Positions 26,735 to 37,200 of a stretch of 64,000 nt of DNA are shown here, piece by piece. The first letter of the stretch is position 1, and the number at the start of each line of letters is the position of its first letter. The stretch comes from MKUN01 sp964481425. GTDB lineage: Bacteria; Bacteroidota; Bacteroidia; Chitinophagales; Chitinophagaceae. The stretch lies in NCBI GenBank assembly GCA_964481425.1, contig CAYZTM010000004.1, positions 70,127 through 134,126 on the forward strand. The letters are read 5' to 3'. A model generated the notes under the pieces. It did not search any database and had not been told where the DNA came from. It was given only the letters and a program-made list of their open reading frames with translations. The position numbers and the translations under genes are program-made.

Positions 26735-28624
26735 TTACTTCATTTCCTGCGCCTGCTGCATATACATCCTCGCGCTGTCTTCGCGAAGCTGTTTCAGTTG
26801 CGGTTCATTGGTCACTTTCGCATATTCGTTATAGCAGGCCGCCAGTGTCTGGTACGCTTTCGCGGGCTCTGTTACATTTTCCAGCTGGGGCTTCAGCATT
26901 TGTATGGCAAGCGGATAGTTGCGCACCTGCGTATAGAACAGGGCAGCGTATATGGGCATATTGCTTTCGTCCTCGTTGTTATAATCTGCTGTGGGGTTCA
27001 GCAGTTTGGTCATCAGTGTGGCCCATGCAGGCTCATCGGCAGGCTGCGGCCAGGTGAAGAGCTTCTGTATCTGCAGGTTGTCATTGAGCGGTTTGTTCGC
27101 TTCGTTCTGTTTCAGGAAGATGACCGCCACAGGGTCTACATAGACCATGTTATAACCCTCCTTCCAATACAATTCCACCTGCAGGGCGGGTAATTGCGAA
27201 GTACTCAGCACTACATAATTGAAATCATATTTCGCATCGGCCTCATGAAATAACTGGGGCTTTTCGTACATCTCGAAATACCTATCGAAAAAAGAAACAG
27301 GGAATACGTCCAGGTCGCGAAGGTCGATGTAGGACTTAAAATCGGGGTACATCTTCCAGAGCAGGTAAGAAGAAACAAAGTAGTCGGAAAAAGCAGTACC
27401 CTTTATATGATGCTCTTGTATAAACGCTGCCGCACCCTTTGGGTTGTGCAGCATACTGATATGTATGCCGTAACGGTTTTTAGAGCCGGTAAACTTATAA
27501 AAGGCATTGCTCACCACAGCACCATAGAACAATGCAGCCAGCAGGATAGCTGAGGCAATGGCCCTTTTGCTCAATGCGATATACAGTTTTTCATTCCTTG
27601 CTTTGAGGCCGTTCGCTACACTGTTCAGCAACAGCGCTACTGATGGCAGCAAGATGATCTGTGCAAAGGGTATGTTACGATTAGCCGTGAGCGAGAGGTA
27701 GCCGAACAAGGGTATCAACAGGAGGTATGCCACCATATCCGGGCTGTAGAAGGAACGTTTTTCCCTGCGCATGCGCAGGGGCCAGTACATCAGCACAGCA
27801 ATGAGCAGGACCACATGCCATTTGGCCTGCAGGGTCCAGTAGCCTGCATTGCTCCAGGAGTAGAGCTCGGTAGTGTATTTATTGGCCCACACCTGCCGGT
27901 ATATCTCGAAGGGCTGTTTCCACAATACGGTACCATTAGGATTGAGCAATATAATAAAGACCGATGCGACGAACAGGACCGCAAGCCTGCCCGCCTGCCG
28001 CAGGTGTGCTTGCTCCCTGCTGATCAGGTAACTGAGGAATGCGGCACCGGCATACGCGCCTATCATCACGAGGCCCACGGGATAACCCTCGTGCATATTG
28101 GCCCAGAGCAGTTGCAGGGGCAACAGCCAGATGATATCCTTCCATGCCGCCTGCGGCCTGCGCAGCATAATGAAGAGGTAGAGCGCACATAGCAAGTGAC
28201 TGATCATCTCGGGCCTGCCTGCCATACGGTATTCCGTAATGGCGAAGAAGAGCAATACGGCCAATACCGATTGGAACTCCGTCACCCCGCGCCCCAGCAA
28301 ACGGGCCGTATATTTAATGGTTTTAAAAAGCAGCCATACCAGGCCCACATTCACGATGCATTGCAGCAACAGCACCCCTTCGGGGCCAAGTGCTTTTTCG
28401 AGCAGGGCAATGAGCACTTCATAGAACCACTTCACGTTCACCCAGCTATGCCCTGCCATAGTATAGGAGAACATATCGCTGTGCGTCACTTGCCCATGTT
28501 GCAGCATCCAGCGACCAGCCAGCAGCTGCCACCATACATCAGGCTCGCGCAGTTGCTTCATGCCTAATGCTATCGCTACGAGGTAGCAAATCAGTCGCGG
28601 TAGTTTGTTGACAAAGCCCTTCAT
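26735..28624 (-). CDS. GT-C-like polytopic membrane protein
   Basis: A 629-residue protein with an N-terminal membrane part of about 10-12 helices (to about residue 385) and a C-terminal soluble part with helical repeats. The early segment REPDVWWQLLAGRWMLQHG, with acidic residues in the first external loop (DVWW, HSDMFSYT), resembles GT-C glycosyltransferases of the ArnT/PMT type. Start taken at ATG 28624, not the TTG at 28636. Function is inferred only from topology; the acceptor is unknown. Confidence 0.6.
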   Translation of the reverse strand: MKGFVNKLPRLICYLVAIALGMKQLREPDVWWQLLAGRWMLQHGQVTHSDMFSYTMAGHSWVNVKWFYEVLIALLEKALGPEGVLLLQCIVNVGLVWLLFKTIKYTARLLGRGVTEFQSVLAVLLFFAITEYRMAGRPEMISHLLCALYLFIMLRRPQAAWKDIIWLLPLQLLWANMHEGYPVGLVMIGAYAGAAFLSYLISREQAHLRQAGRLAVLFVASVFIILLNPNGTVLWKQPFEIYRQVWANKYTTELYSWSNAGYWTLQAKWHVVLLIAVLMYWPLRMRREKRSFYSPDMVAYLLLIPLFGYLSLTANRNIPFAQIILLPSVALLLNSVANGLKARNEKLYIALSKRAIASAILLAALFYGAVVSNAFYKFTGSKNRYGIHISMLHNPKGAAAFIQEHHIKGTAFSDYFVSSYLLWKMYPDFKSYIDLRDLDVFPVSFFDRYFEMYEKPQLFHEADAKYDFNYVVLSTSQLPALQVELYWKEGYNMVYVDPVAVIFLKQNEANKPLNDNLQIQKLFTWPQPADEPAWATLMTKLLNPTADYNNEDESNMPIYAALFYTQVRNYPLAIQMLKPQLENVTEPAKAYQTLAACYNEYAKVTNEPQLKQLREDSARMYMQQAQEMK

Positions 28625-28685
28625 CTTCCCCAGCAAAATAAATCAAATCCGCTGTTCCATCAACATAAGCCCGCAACAGAGTATA

Positions 28686-29099
28686 TTATTTTAAGGGCAC
28701 CATGCACTGCACATCCTTATCGCTGATGTACCACTCCAGGCAATAGCCCTGCGGATCGAGCGCAGGCTCTTTCAATAATTCGTTGAAGGCACGGCCAATG
28801 CTTTCCACATCTTTCATATAATCGTGTATGGCGATCATGGAGAAGCTGCCTTTCCGGACGGTAAAGCTTTCGCAGCCCAGTTGCTCCGCCTCGCCCTCAT
28901 GCAGTTCTTCAGCAGCAGCCTTGTACACGATACCACCCCCGCCTTCCGGTCGCGACAGGCCATAGAAGCGTCGCTGGCCGCTACCCTGCAGCAGGGCATG
29001 CAGCTTTTCATGCGCTGCCTGCACCCCATGCGGAAAGGAAGTAGCCTGTACACATATCAGCCTTATGTCTTCATCGAATCTTACGTTGTTTATTTCCAT
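28686..29099 (-). CDS. GyrI-like/effector-binding-domain small protein
   Basis: A 137-residue soluble protein. The beta-alpha-beta pattern, with ESFTVRKGSFSMIAIHDY in the middle and a terminal CMVPLK strand, resembles GyrI-like (AraC effector-binding) domains that bind small hydrophobic molecules. No DNA-binding domain is attached. It lies upstream of the membrane protein in the same orientation, about 60 bp away. Confidence 0.5.
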   Translation of the reverse strand: MEINNVRFDEDIRLICVQATSFPHGVQAAHEKLHALLQGSGQRRFYGLSRPEGGGGIVYKAAAEELHEGEAEQLGCESFTVRKGSFSMIAIHDYMKDVESIGRAFNELLKEPALDPQGYCLEWYISDKDVQCMVPLK

Positions 29100-29231
29100 A
29101 ATAAAATCCTTTTACTGTAAAAATAAGCCGCTTCTTCCCTGCCGGTGCTGTGCAAAACAGACAATCCCGGGGGCTGTTTGCGACAGGGCGAAGGGTTTGC
29201 CCGGCCATGCCGTCTAAACAAGCACAAAACC

Positions 29232-30494
29232 ATGGATAATATGTTCCAAAGAACCACGCTTCTCTTTGCAAGTACATTCATTCTTTCACCCGTCTTCGCA
29301 CAGCTCGACCCTTCTGTTACCTCGTGGAAGCTGAACACCACCGGTGCAGTAGGATACAACAATATCCCATCGGATATACAGCAGGTACAATACTCCGACA
29401 GCAATGTGTACATCAGCGCCAACTGCATACCGGGCTATGATATAGGCCCATGGAATAACCTGCCTGCTACGCAGGTGCCCGTGAACGAGAACTTTGTATA
29501 TAAGATAACACGGAACCCGCATCCCAACCCCGGTACGCCCATACCGATAGGTGGTGGCCATGTGGGCGTATGGAGCAATGGCGTCAGTATCTTCAATGCG
29601 CAGGACGCCTATAGCTACAACAACCAGAACACCTGGCACCGTGATGCGGTGTACTTTGAAGGCAATACCTTCGATAGCTGCCTGGGCCACCCCGCGCCCA
29701 ATGGCGAATACCATACCCACCTGAACCCCCGCTGCCTGTATGACGATGCCGACAGTACCCACCACTCGCCCATCATCGGCTATGCCTTCGATGGCTATCC
29801 CGTTTATGGCGCTTATGGCTACAGCGATACCAATGGTACCGGGCCTATAAAAAGGATGGCCAGCTCTTACCGCCTGCGCAGCAGCATGACCACCCGCGAC
29901 ACCCTGCCCGATGGCACCGTGGTGACCGGCCAGCAGGCAGGCCCGGCAGTGAATGCCACCTATCCCTTAGGTTACTTCCTCGAAGATTATGAGTATGTAC
30001 CCGGCCTCGGCGATCTCGATGAGCACAATGGCCGCTGGTGCAAGACCCCCGAATATCCCAATGGCACCTACTGCTATTTTATGACCATAGATGCATCGCT
30101 CACTGCCGTCTTCCCCTACGTGATATACAGCACGTATTATGGCCTCGTGCAGCCCGGCAATACCGGGCCAACCGGCGGGCACAATACCATTACCGAAACG
30201 GTGACCACTTATAGCCCCACTGCTGTGCAGGAAGTAAATCAGAAGAGCATTGTTACTAAAGTGTATCCTAACCCTGCAGGCAATTATATATTCCTTTATA
30301 TACAGCCGGTCAATTCTAACAACTTCACCGTTACGCTGACCGATGAGGCGGGGCGGCTGGTATACATCAAAGAGAACATACAGCCTACTATCACCTACAG
30401 CCTCGACCTCAGTCACCTGGCCGCAGGCATGTACAACCTTAACATCAGCAACATGGAACTAAGACATAGCGAAAAGATCCTGATCAGGAAATAA
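29232..30494 (+). CDS. YHYH-domain protein secreted by T9SS
   Basis: A 420-residue secreted protein with signal peptide (MDNMFQRTTLLFASTFILSPVFAQ), a YHYH domain (GEYHTHLNPRC followed by GYAFDGYPVYGAYGY) and a C-terminal T9SS type A sorting domain (KVYPNPAGNYIF to SEKILIRK). YHYH proteins are of unknown biochemical role; some bind metal through conserved His and Asp. ATG 29232 gives the signal peptide at once; the longer frame from 29145 adds unrelated sequence. It depends on SprA, encoded at 34283, for export. Confidence 0.8.
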   Translation: MDNMFQRTTLLFASTFILSPVFAQLDPSVTSWKLNTTGAVGYNNIPSDIQQVQYSDSNVYISANCIPGYDIGPWNNLPATQVPVNENFVYKITRNPHPNPGTPIPIGGGHVGVWSNGVSIFNAQDAYSYNNQNTWHRDAVYFEGNTFDSCLGHPAPNGEYHTHLNPRCLYDDADSTHHSPIIGYAFDGYPVYGAYGYSDTNGTGPIKRMASSYRLRSSMTTRDTLPDGTVVTGQQAGPAVNATYPLGYFLEDYEYVPGLGDLDEHNGRWCKTPEYPNGTYCYFMTIDASLTAVFPYVIYSTYYGLVQPGNTGPTGGHNTITETVTTYSPTAVQEVNQKSIVTKVYPNPAGNYIFLYIQPVNSNNFTVTLTDEAGRLVYIKENIQPTITYSLDLSHLAAGMYNLNISNMELRHSEKILIRK

Positions 30495-30533
30495 GCAAAC
30501 GGAGGTATAAATTTTTTTGGTTAGGGAACAGGA

Positions 30534-30562
30534 GCGGGTAGCCGGAGGGCGCCCGCTTTTTT
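30534..30562 (+). terminator. Terminator after the YHYH gene
   Basis: GCGGG (30534-30538) pairs with CCCGC (30552-30556), followed by six T. Confidence 0.7.
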
Positions 30563-30595
30563 GTTGCGTATTACAGCATTGCGTAGATTTATGCA

Positions 30596-31098
30596 ATGGA
30601 AAATACCGCTTACCATATACGCCCCTTTACCCCCGCTGAAGCGGGCCTGTACAAGGCCATGCGCCTCGAGGCGCTGGAACTGGAAGCGGAAATGTTCGGC
30701 AGCAACCTCGCACGCGAGCTCGCCTTCAGCGACGGGCAATGGCTGGGCAGGATCACAAACCCCGATGCAGGCTGCTTTGGCTCTTTCATGGCGACGAGCT
30801 GATAGGCATCACCGGCATAGTAATAGATAATAAAGAAAGGCCGGAAGACGCGCAAATGACCCAATCCTACATCCGCAAGACATATCGCGGACGCGGCCTC
30901 TCGCGTATGCTATACGATATAAGGTTGCAATGGGCCCGGGAGCATGGTATAAAACGGCTGCTGATAGGACATAGGGCGAACAACCATGCATCGAAGGCGG
31001 CCAACCAGCACTATGGTTTCAAATACACCCATAGCGAAACCCGCACATGGGGCGATGGTGAGCTGATGGATAATTTGTATTATGAACTGTGGTTGTGA
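30596..31098 (+). pseudogene. GNAT acetyltransferase with a one-base frameshift
   Basis: The N-terminal frame (30596-30802, MENTAYHIRPFTPAEAGLYK to AGCFGSF) and the following frame (to 31098) join into one GNAT protein of about 167 residues. The second part holds the acetyl-CoA-binding motif (KTYRGRGLSRMLYD) and the C-terminal strand. The frames meet at a T3 run (30784-30786); one more T would give GCFGSFHGDELIG and an intact gene. So it is a recent mutation or a base-calling error. Substrate unknown. Confidence 0.75.
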
Positions 31099-31100
31099 TC

Positions 31101-31148
31101 AGTACTTAGTACGCCTGACCACTTTAAGTAGTATTGGAGCTGCACCTT
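31101..31148 (+). repeat. Possible diverged copy of the REP-like repeat
   Basis: CTTAGTACGCCTGACCACT, then TTAAGTAGTATTGG and a TGCACCT end, follow the same order as the units at 21774-22041 (ACTTAACG.., CTGACCGC, GCGGTACTGA, TGCACCT), mostly with G-to-A changes. Confidence 0.4.
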
Positions 31149-31241
31149 AGAAATAAGTGGGTTCATATTATCAAAACCCTAAGTTTATGCAAGCCTGCAA
31201 TAAATCATTACTTTTACCCGCGTTTTTTTGAATGATGCAAT

Positions 31242-31658
31242 ATGACAGCTAAGCTGAACCGGCCCATACGTGTACTGGTAGCCAAGGTGGGCCTCGATGG
31301 CCACGACCGCGGCGCCAAAGTAATAGCCACCGCCCTGCGCGATGCGGGCATGGAGGTGATCTACACCGGCCTGCGCCAGACGGCGGAGATGGTGGTGAAC
31401 ACCGCCCTGCAGGAAGATGTGGATGCCATAGGCATCAGCATACTGAGCGGTGCGCATATGACGGTATTCCCGCGCATGCTGGCGCTGATGAAGGAGAAGG
31501 GCATAGGCGATGTACTGCTTACGGGCGGGGGCATCATACCCGGGCAGGATATGGAGCAGCTCAATGCCATGGGCGTGGGCAAGCTTTTTGGTCCCGGGGA
31601 ACCTACGCAGCAGATAGCAGCATATATAAAGGACTGGGTGGCGGAGCATCGGAGCTAA
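31242..31658 (+). CDS. Methylmalonyl-CoA mutase B12-binding subunit
   Basis: A 138-residue stand-alone cobalamin-binding domain. The B12 signature DGHDRG (DxHxxG) is at residues 19-24, with the later SILSGAH and LLTGGGIIPG segments that hold the nucleotide tail. Such small subunits pair with a separate catalytic subunit to interconvert methylmalonyl- and succinyl-CoA, or related acyl-CoAs (isobutyryl/n-butyryl). The large subunit is not in this window. The enoyl-CoA hydratase gene follows by about 75 bp. Confidence 0.85.
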   Translation: MTAKLNRPIRVLVAKVGLDGHDRGAKVIATALRDAGMEVIYTGLRQTAEMVVNTALQEDVDAIGISILSGAHMTVFPRMLALMKEKGIGDVLLTGGGIIPGQDMEQLNAMGVGKLFGPGEPTQQIAAYIKDWVAEHRS

Positions 31659-31732
31659 GTCAAAAGGCAACATTTAAAAGCTGAAAGCTTCCGCATTAAC
31701 AACAGGTCATAAATAAACAATCGAAATAAGAA

Positions 31733-32512
31733 ATGTACAGCACACTACTCACAGACTTGCAGGAAGGCACTATGGTGATCACCATCAACCGTCCTGACAA
31801 GCTGAACGCACTGAACAAAGACGTAATAGAAGAACTGGGCAAAGCCATGGACGAGGTATATAATAATGCCGAAGTAAAAACGGTGATACTGACTGGCGCA
31901 GGCGAAAAAGCCTTTGTTGCCGGGGCCGACATATCAGAATTTACCGCGCTTGATGCTGCCGGTGGCGAGGCCCTCGCTAAAAGAGGCCAAAGCCAGGTGT
32001 TTGACAAAATAGAGAATTGCCCCAAGCCCGTGATAGCAGCCGTTAACGGCTTTGCACTGGGCGGCGGTTGCGAGCTGGCCATAGCCTGCCACTTCAGGAT
32101 AGCCGGCGAAAATGCCAAATTCGGCCAGCCCGAGGTGAACCTTGGCCTGATACCGGGTTATGGCGGCACCCAGCGCCTTACGCAGTTGGTGGGCAAGGGC
32201 AAGGCCATGGAGCTGATGATGACCGCCGATATGGTGGGCGCAGCAGAAGCAAAGGAGCTGGGCCTCGTGAATCACGTGCTGCCGCTGGCTGAGCTGATGG
32301 GCAAGGCCAAAGAAATATGCCAAAAAATACAGACAAAAGCTCCCATAGCTGTTACAAAAGTCATATATTGCGTGAACGAAGCGGCCCGCTGCGAGAGTAA
32401 AGGCTTTGACAATGAGATCACGCGTTTTGGTGAGTGTTTTGCCACCGAAGACATGCGTGAAGGGACGGGCGCATTCATGGAAAAAAGAAAAGCTATTTTT
32501 AAAGGCAAATAA
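31733..32512 (+). CDS. Enoyl-CoA hydratase
   Basis: A 259-residue crotonase-family enzyme that hydrates trans-2-enoyl-CoA in beta-oxidation. Oxyanion-hole segments are AFVAGADISEF and GGGCELAIACHF; both catalytic glutamates are present (GGGCELA and FGQPEVNLGLIPG). Length is typical. It could serve fatty acid or phenylacetate degradation (PaaF-like), and the paa genes nearby make the latter possible but not proven. Confidence 0.9.
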   Translation: MYSTLLTDLQEGTMVITINRPDKLNALNKDVIEELGKAMDEVYNNAEVKTVILTGAGEKAFVAGADISEFTALDAAGGEALAKRGQSQVFDKIENCPKPVIAAVNGFALGGGCELAIACHFRIAGENAKFGQPEVNLGLIPGYGGTQRLTQLVGKGKAMELMMTADMVGAAEAKELGLVNHVLPLAELMGKAKEICQKIQTKAPIAVTKVIYCVNEAARCESKGFDNEITRFGECFATEDMREGTGAFMEKRKAIFKGK

Positions 32513-32544
32513 TTTTTTTATCTTCAACGCTAAAATAACACGAC

Positions 32545-33531
32545 ATGCGGAAGAAATTTATCCGTAGCATTTTAGCCATCGGAATGGTAGCGGCTACCGT
32601 TACAAGCACCGAAGCCCAGAAGATACACCGTAAAGACTACGTGGAACCTTCAGGCTGGGCGCTTGGTATCAACTTCGGTATGACCGACCTGTGGGCTGAT
32701 GTGGGTACGAAAAAAATACTGGACCACTATAACAATGGCCAATATTTCAACCGTCCCTGCTTCATGGGCGGGCTGTTCGGTCGCTACACCATACACCCTG
32801 CACTCTGCGTAAGGCTGGGCCTCAATTACGGGACCCTGTACGCTACCGATGCGTGGAACAATGACAAGGCAAGGAAGGCTGAATATATATCGGACGACTA
32901 CTACCAGCGCTACCTGCGCAACCTCGAAGTGCGCACCAATATATGGGAAGCCAACCTGATGTTCGAGTTCAACCCCCGCAGGCTGAACATAGGCCCCCGC
33001 ACAGCAAGGGGCAGGTTCAACCCATACCTGCTGGCAGGTTTTGGCTATTTCCACTTCAACCCACAGGGTATATTGCCTGACCGCAACGGTAACGTGGCCT
33101 CAAAATGGATCAACCTGAAAGACCTGCACCTCGAAGGCGACGGATGGGGCGCAGGCTATCCCGACCAGATAAAATACTGGCAAATGGAAGTGCCCCTTGG
33201 TATAGGCGTACGCTGGAGCCTGGGCCAAAAACTGGACCTTGGCCTCGAATACATATACCATTACTGCTTCACCGATTATCTTGATAATGTGAGCACTAAC
33301 TATGTGGATCCGAACGAATTTGACAAGCACCTGGACCCCGATAAGGCACAGGTAGCCCGGGAAATGTATGACAAATCGTGGCAGATCACGAACTACGCTA
33401 CCCGCAAGCCCGGCGATGTGCGCGGCAACAAATCTGTAAATGACGCTTATTCCGTTATCAATATCACCTTCTTCTACAAAGTAAAATCGAGGAGAAACCC
33501 ATGGTGGTGGTATGATGACGAAAACCGTTAA
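32545..33531 (+). CDS. Outer-membrane beta-barrel protein, PorG/DUF6089-like
   Basis: A 328-residue protein with a signal peptide (residues about 1-24, ending TEAQ) and barrel strands throughout, for example YLLAGFGYFHFNP and LGIGVRWSLGQKLDLGLEY. The YSVINITFFYKV ending resembles DUF6089/PorG proteins associated with type IX secretion. That assignment is uncertain; another outer-membrane protein is possible. A terminator follows. Confidence 0.55.
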   Translation: MRKKFIRSILAIGMVAATVTSTEAQKIHRKDYVEPSGWALGINFGMTDLWADVGTKKILDHYNNGQYFNRPCFMGGLFGRYTIHPALCVRLGLNYGTLYATDAWNNDKARKAEYISDDYYQRYLRNLEVRTNIWEANLMFEFNPRRLNIGPRTARGRFNPYLLAGFGYFHFNPQGILPDRNGNVASKWINLKDLHLEGDGWGAGYPDQIKYWQMEVPLGIGVRWSLGQKLDLGLEYIYHYCFTDYLDNVSTNYVDPNEFDKHLDPDKAQVAREMYDKSWQITNYATRKPGDVRGNKSVNDAYSVINITFFYKVKSRRNPWWWYDDENR

Positions 33532-33551
33532 ACAATAAGAATATTGATACC

Positions 33552-33583
33552 AAAAAGGCGGCACCCAAACATGCCGCTTTTTT
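33552..33583 (+). terminator. Terminator after the PorG-like gene
   Basis: GCGGCA (33558-33563) pairs with TGCCGC (33572-33577), followed by six T. Confidence 0.88.
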
Positions 33584-33691
33584 GCTTTTTGGGGCTGAGA
33601 AAAGGAAGCAATAATTTGACCCTGTTTTTCAGGCTAATTGCTATAAATACAGTATTTTGAAGCCTGAACAAGGAATGAAACGAAAGACAAT

Positions 33692-34270
33692 ATGTTTGCA
33701 TACCTCGAAGGTGAGCTGACGTACAGGTCACCGTCTGTATTATACATGGATGTAGGGGGTGTGGGCTACGAGGTGAACATCACCCTGCAAACGTATAGCA
33801 AGGTGCAGTCGCTGGAGCGCTGCAGGCTTTACATGCACCTGCAGGTGCGTGAGGACGCATGGGTGCTCTACGGCTTTGCTGAAGAGAACGAGCGCAGTAC
33901 ATTCAGGCAACTGCTGGCTATAAACGGGGTGGGCGCAGCTACAGCGCGCATCATACTATCGTCGCTGACGCCCGACGAGCTGCAACGGGCCGTGGCACAA
34001 GAGGACAGCCGCACACTGGAACGGGTAAAAGGCATAGGCGCCAAGACAGCCCAACGTATCCTACTGGAACTGAAAGGCAAGCTGCTGCGTAATGAAAATA
34101 CCGGTGCAAAACCGCTTGCAGCACACAATACAAAGGAAGATGACGCGTTAATTGCTTTAGTGAACCTCGGCATTGGCCGGGGCATGGCAGAAGTTGCCCT
34201 TAAAAAGGTGGCCAATGCCGGCGAGCTAAGCGTAGAAGAACTAATCAAACAGGCATTAAGATCACTATAA
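33692..34270 (+). CDS. ruvA: Holliday junction DNA helicase subunit RuvA
   Basis: A 192-residue protein that binds four-way DNA junctions and recruits the RuvB motor. It shows the N-terminal OB fold (MFAYLEGELTYRSP), tandem helix-hairpin-helix motifs (LLAINGVGAATARIIL and LERVKGIGAKTAQRILLELK) and a small C-terminal helical domain. Its stop is 12 bp before sprA, so the two may be cotranscribed. Confidence 0.95.
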   Translation: MFAYLEGELTYRSPSVLYMDVGGVGYEVNITLQTYSKVQSLERCRLYMHLQVREDAWVLYGFAEENERSTFRQLLAINGVGAATARIILSSLTPDELQRAVAQEDSRTLERVKGIGAKTAQRILLELKGKLLRNENTGAKPLAAHNTKEDDALIALVNLGIGRGMAEVALKKVANAGELSVEELIKQALRSL

Positions 34271-34282
34271 GCACACAAAATA

Positions 34283-37200
34283 TTGAAGGGACAGAGCAAT
34301 TTCGGATACAAATTTTTGGCTTTTATAGCGGTGGTGGCTGCTATTGCGAATGCTGCTGCACGCGGACATAAAGACCCGTTTGTATTCAACCCTGATCCCG
34401 ACGATACCCAAAAAGTGCAGAAGGCTGCAGACACTGCCCGCAAACTGGTCTTCCCCATACACGATAATACCGGCGACCCGGGGCAGGCCCACAACTACCA
34501 TGCGATGGACCTGCAGGACCCACCCAATGTGCACCAGGACGTGGAATATGATCCGCACGACAGCAACTATTACTACTACGACCGCATCGGCAGCGACTAT
34601 ATACGTAACCCGAGCTACATGACAATGGAGGAGTACCTCAAGTACCGCGGCCAGCAGGACGAACAAGCCTACTGGAAACGGAGGCTGGACGCGCTGACCA
34701 TCTTCAACAAAAAGCCGGAGCTGCCCCAGATGTATCGCGAGGGCCTGTTTGACCGCATATTCGGCGGCAACGAGATACAGGTGCGTCCGCAGGGCAATAT
34801 AGACATCACTTTCGGCGGCAACTGGCAGAATATACAAAACCCAACACTGGTGCAGCGTGCCCAAAAGTACGGTGTGTTTGATTTCGACATGCAGATGAAC
34901 ATCAACCTGCTGGCAACTGTGGGGGATAAACTGAAACTGAACATCAGCAACAATACCAAAGCTACTTTCGACTACCAGAACGTACAAAAGCTGGAATACA
35001 CCGGTAAAGAAGATGAGATCATCAAAAAAATAGAAGCCGGTAATGTGAGCTTCCCGCTGAAGAGCAACCTGATCAACGGTGTGCAGTCGCTTTTCGGTCT
35101 TAAAACACAGTTGCAGTTTGGCAGGTTATGGGTAACAGGCGTAGTATCGCAACAGAAATCGAAACGCCAGAGCCTGACCGTACAAGGCGGCTCACAAACA
35201 CAGCAGTTCTCTATAAAGGCTGATGACTATGAAGAGAACAAACACTTCCTGCTGGCGCAATACTTCTATAACAATTACGATAAAGCACTGGCGCAATTTC
35301 CTGTGATAAACTCGCAGGTGACTGTCAACAAAATAGAGGTGTGGGTAACCAACCGCACCGGCGCAGTGGACAATGTGCGCGATGTAATGGCCTTCACTGA
35401 CCTTGGCGAAAACAATCCGTATCTGACCCAGCTTAAAGACGCCACGAAGCCTGCTTTTCCGGACAACAGGAGCAATCTACTGTATGATGAACTAATGCAA
35501 AACCCGAACGGAAGGCAGCAAGGCTATGCAACCGCATCGGCAGTATCGCTGGGGCTTACCCAGCAGCAAGACTTCGAACGCACTACAGCGCGCAAACTGA
35601 ATCCGTCAGAATTTAGCTTTAATCCGCAATTAGGCTATATATCGCTGAACACACAGCTGAACCCGGATGACATACTTGCAGTTGCTTACCGCTATACCAC
35701 AACGAATGGTAAAGTGTACCAGGTGGGCGAATTTGCAGAGGATCTTCCTCCTGACAGCACCGCTCCGAAAGTGTTGTACCTGAAATTGCTGAAGGGTACA
35801 TCGGCCAGGCCTAACTTCCCGATATGGCACCTGATGATGAAAAACATCTATACCCTTGGCGGACTGGGCGTATCGAAAGAAGACTTCAGGCTGAATGTAC
35901 TTTATCAAGACCCGGGCGGGGGGGAAAAACGCTACCTGCCTGAAGGACCCAAAGCAGGGGTGCCACTGCTTACCTTGCTTAACCTTGACCGTCTTAACTT
36001 CCAGAACGACCCATCACCCGATGGTATCTTCGACTTCGTGGATGGCATCACCATCAACACACAGCAGGGTAAGATCATCTTCCCTGTATTGGAACCATTC
36101 GGATCGGACCTGAAACCTGCGCTGGGAAATAACCCTCAACTGGAACGTAAGTACCTGTACCAAATACTTTACGACTCGACAAAAACAATTGCACGGCAGT
36201 TCCAGCAAACGAACAGGTATGTGATAAAAGGCTCTTACAAGTCAGCTTCATCGTCAGAGATATTCCTGGGGGGCTTCAATATCCCGCAGGGTTCGGTATC
36301 GGTATCTGCAGGTGGCACCAAACTGATAGAGAACCAGGACTACCAGATAGATTACGGACTGGGTAAAATAAAAATCCTGAACCAGGGTATATTGAATTCC
36401 GGTATTCCCATCAACATACAATACGAGGACAATGCGACCTTCGGCTTCCAGCAGCAAAACTTCATGGGTGCGCGGTTCGACTATTACCTGAACAAAAAGC
36501 TGGCACTGGGTGGTACGGTGATGCGCCTGACAGAAAGGCCCTTTACTCAAAAAACCACCTTTGGTGAAGATCCCATCAAGAACACCGTGCTTGGTTTGGA
36601 TGCCAACTACCAATCGGAATCGCAGGGCCTGACACGCTTGCTGGACAAGCTGCCTATTTATTCAACTACTGCACCATCATTCATTAATGCGACAGGTGAG
36701 GTTGCAAGCCTCATGCCGGGGCACCCGAAACAGATCAATGCATTGGACCCTGAGGGCTCGGTATATATTGATGACTTTGAAGGAACGTCAAGTGCATATG
36801 ACCTTAAATTCCCTGCTAATGCATGGACGCTTGCCTCGACACCTTTTGGTGCACATGACAAGAATGGCAATGTGCTCTTCCCTGAAGCAGCAGATGCCAA
36901 TAAGCTTAGCTATGGGTATAACCGTGCGCGATTGGCCTGGTATTTCATTGAGCCTACATTGGTGGACCCCGGAAGCGGTGTACCGGACTATGTGAAGAAC
37001 GACCCGAACCAGCACTACATCAGGATGGTGCAAACGCAGGACATCTTCCCCCAAAAATCAATAACAACATTACAGAACGCCACAAGCACTTTTGATCTCG
37101 CCTATTATCCAAAAGATAAAGGACCCTATAACTTCGACTACACCAATGTGGATGCCGATGACAGGCTTACGAACCCGGAAAAGCGCTGGGGCGGTATTAT

